DNA of 64,000 nt, taken from positions 2,194,001 to 2,258,000 of the forward strand of contig OY282382.1 of assembly GCA_958295905.1 (NCBI GenBank), in the 5' to 3' direction. The notes under the pieces were generated by a model. It was given only the letters and a program-made list of their open reading frames with translations, was not told the origin of the DNA and did no database searches. A program made the position numbers and the translations under genes. Of the stretch, positions 62,357 to 64,000 are shown piece by piece. Origin of the DNA: an uncultured Vicinamibacterales bacterium (GTDB lineage: Bacteria > Acidobacteriota > Vicinamibacteria > Vicinamibacterales > UBA8438). Each line of letters starts with the position of its first letter. Position 1 is the first letter of the stretch.

Positions 62357-62759
62357 TTCGGGGCGGCCGTGCGGCGACAGGAGCCCTTGGTGAGAACACG
62401 CGTCGCGCCGAGACCGTGGCGCGGCGCGGCGGCGCCTGATGGGACGCGCGGCAGCGCAGGCCCGCGGAGCCACGCAGGCCACCGCGGGCTGTTACGGCGC
62501 CCGGCGGGACGCATCGCCGGTCGAATGCGGCGGGGCCTTGGGTCGCCGGTCAACGCGCCGGCGATCTTCATGATTCGGGGCGGCCGTGCGGCGACAGGAG
62601 CCCCGGGTGAGATCACGCGCCACGCCGAGACCGTGGCGCGGCGCGGCGGCGCCTGATGGGACGCGCGGCAGCGTAGGCCCGCGGAGCCACGCAGGCCACC
62701 GCGGGGTGTACGGCGCCCGGCGGGACGCATCGCCGGTCGAATGCGGCGGGGGCCTTGCG
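62326..62759. repeat. 216-bp tandem duplication covering the cyclase 3' end
   Basis: GTCGCCGGTCAACGCG occurs at 62326 and 62542, and the following 200 bases match with few changes, including a family E hairpin (GCATCGCCGGTCGAATGCGG) in each. Copy 2 has one extra A just after GCGATCTTC, which removes the stop codon seen in copy 1. The gap before the next gene holds only this repeat. Confidence 0.88.
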
Positions 62760-62833
62760 CCACGGGTTTTCCAGGCGTGCGGTCGTTACGGTGAAGGCTT
62801 CGTGAAGCGGACGAGACCGCGGGGAGGAAGACG

Positions 62834-64000
62834 ATGAGCGGCACACACCCGAGCCGGCGGCGGTTTCTGAAGAAGGGCGCGGCGGCGGCCGGCCTCGTCG
62901 CGGCACCGGGGGCGCTGGAACTGACCGGCGGCTCGTCCACGGCCGCCGCGCAGGCGCCGGTGGTCGACAACAACGCCATCGAGAGCGTGCTCTACGGCCG
63001 GCGGTCGCGGTTCGTCACGACGACCCGCGAGATCGAGGGACGGAGCCACAGCGAGACCGCGCGCATCCGCCCCAACCCGCAGCGGCCGAGCGCGCGGACC
63101 CCGCTCGCGGAGCTGACCGGCGCCATCACGCCCACGTCGCTGCACTTCACGACGCAGCACTACTACGGCATTCCCGACATCAACCCGGCCGAGCACACCC
63201 TGCGGGTCGAGGGGATGGTCGACCGGCCGCTGGTGTTCACGATGGACGAGCTGCGCCGGCTGCCGTTCGTCTCGCGCGTGCACTTCCTCGAGTGCGTCGG
63301 CAACCGGCCGAACCCCCGGGGCGCGACGGTCACCGCGACGCACGGCCGCATGGGGTGCAGCGAGTGGACCGGGGTGCCGCTGTCGGTCCTGCTCGGCGAG
63401 GTCGGGGTGCGCGGCGGCGCGTCGTGGATCATCGCGGAGGCGGCCGACGGCGGGCGGCACACCAAGAGCGTTCCCCTCGCCAAGGCCCTCGACGACGTGC
63501 TCGTCGCCTACGGGCAGAACGGCGAGCCGGTGCGGTCCGACCACGGGTTCCCGCTGCGGCTGCTGGTGCCGGGGTTCGAGGGTATCTACAACGTGAAGTG
63601 GCTCAAGCGCATCAAGGTCGTCGACCAGCCGTACCTGTCGTTCCAGGAGCACTCGCGCTTCCTGACCCCCGACCCGAAGACGCAGCGCGACAGCTACGAC
63701 TTCGGACCCAACTCGGTCATCACCCGGCCGTCGGGCGCCCAGCGGCTGCCGGCGCACGGCCTCTACGCCATCAGCGGGCTGGCGTGGTCGGGCAGCGGCG
63801 CGGTCAGCCGGGTCGAGGTCTCGACCGACGGCGGCGCGACCTACCGCGGGGCGGAACTCGTCGGACCGGCGCTGCCGAAGGCCCACACCCGCTTCTGCCT
63901 GCCGTGGCGCTGGAACGGGGAAGAGGCGGTGCTGCAGTCGCGCTGCCTCGACGAGCGCGGGCAGCTTCAGCCGACGGAGGCCGAGTACGCGCACTACTGG
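62834..64000 (+). CDS. Sulfite oxidase-family molybdopterin enzyme (SoxC-like), 3' end beyond window
   Basis: Begins MSGTHPSRRRFLKKGAAAAG, a twin-arginine signal, so the enzyme is exported folded with its molybdenum cofactor. The molybdenum ligand is Cys154 in VHFLECVGNRPNPRG. LRLLVPGFEGIYNVKWLKRI and YDFGPNSVITRPSG follow, then the dimerisation domain (LAWSGSGAVSRVEVSTDGGA). 389 residues are visible, near full length. SoxC partners with a SoxD cytochrome to oxidise sulfur in thiosulfate metabolism; a partner would lie beyond the edge. GGGGAGGAAG precedes the ATG. Confidence 0.9.
   Translation, partial: MSGTHPSRRRFLKKGAAAAGLVAAPGALELTGGSSTAAAQAPVVDNNAIESVLYGRRSRFVTTTREIEGRSHSETARIRPNPQRPSARTPLAELTGAITPTSLHFTTQHYYGIPDINPAEHTLRVEGMVDRPLVFTMDELRRLPFVSRVHFLECVGNRPNPRGATVTATHGRMGCSEWTGVPLSVLLGEVGVRGGASWIIAEAADGGRHTKSVPLAKALDDVLVAYGQNGEPVRSDHGFPLRLLVPGFEGIYNVKWLKRIKVVDQPYLSFQEHSRFLTPDPKTQRDSYDFGPNSVITRPSGAQRLPAHGLYAISGLAWSGSGAVSRVEVSTDGGATYRGAELVGPALPKAHTRFCLPWRWNGEEAVLQSRCLDERGQLQPTEAEYAHYW

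Noticed and set aside
1-64000. CRISPR arrays
   Set aside because: No regularly spaced short repeats were seen; the dispersed repeats are long and unevenly placed.

Overview
This is a very GC-rich bacterial window, roughly 70% G+C by eye, with long overlapping open frames on both strands of most genes. The gene content points to Acidobacteriota, most likely a Vicinamibacteria-type lineage. The clues are seven secreted PQQ-type beta-propeller proteins, a long secreted protein with a carboxypeptidase-regulatory-like domain and one CxxCH heme motif, a class III polyhydroxyalkanoate (PHA) synthase locus, and DUF4159, DUF547 and cyclase-family proteins. This placement is an inference from gene content. 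No rRNA gene lies in the window.

Layout: (1) 1-4.3 kb holds the end of a D-aminoacylase, a patatin-like lipase and the heme/propeller protein. (2) 4.4-8.3 kb is an accessory island: a 175-bp transposon-like repeat, a two-gene unit coding a helical protein with a GrpE-like C-terminus and an Hsp70-like ATPase without a substrate-binding domain, then an ISKra4-type transposase remnant. (3) 8.35-17.1 kb carries an amidase and a minus-strand PHA block in the order KAS III-like enzyme, acetoacetyl-CoA reductase, HTH regulator, phasin, PhaC, PhaE and MaoC-type hydratase. (4) 17.9-28.8 kb holds PQQ-propeller proteins, DUF4159 and STAS proteins, a dehydrogenase-cytochrome c pair, and a 1-kb insertion with an ORF-less group II intron inside a small repeat element, flanked by 184-bp near-identical direct repeats. 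(5) 29.0-36.3 kb is defence-like: an AbiL-type RloA/RloB pair, a Uma2-type nuclease, an AbiEii-like nucleotidyltransferase with a small partner, ATPase remnants and an IS4-type remnant. (6) 36.3-43.3 kb has a redoxin with an in-frame UGA that is best read as selenocysteine and fused to a DsbD-alpha-like domain, another quinoprotein, two glycosyltransferases and a DUF547 lipoprotein. (7) 43.4-50.4 kb has an outer-membrane barrel and small secreted protein, a sigma-54 activator, glutamate dehydrogenase and a quinoprotein. (8) 50.5-58.4 kb has an ABC exporter, a metallophosphoesterase overlapping a phosphopantetheinyl transferase, DacB, tRNA-Leu(UAA) and an FMN reductase. (9) 59-64 kb has a DNA-binding-like protein, a methyltransferase, a cyclase and a sulfite-oxidase-family enzyme cut by the window end.

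Several genes appear to work together. The quinoproteins would oxidise alcohols or sugars in the periplasm and pass electrons to c-type cytochromes such as the diheme protein at 25.9-26.7 kb. The PHA block would build and coat carbon-storage granules under its own HTH regulator. The phosphopantetheinyl transferase could activate carrier proteins elsewhere in the genome.

The most unusual feature is the intergenic DNA. At least four families of short dispersed repeats (about 150-180 bp) occur here, and two carry terminal inverted repeats with visible target-site duplications. Tandem duplications of 119, 129, 184 and 216 bp touch gene ends or starts. The strongest hidden signals are the selenoprotein, the group II intron, the 175-bp element family and the Hsp70/GrpE-like pair.
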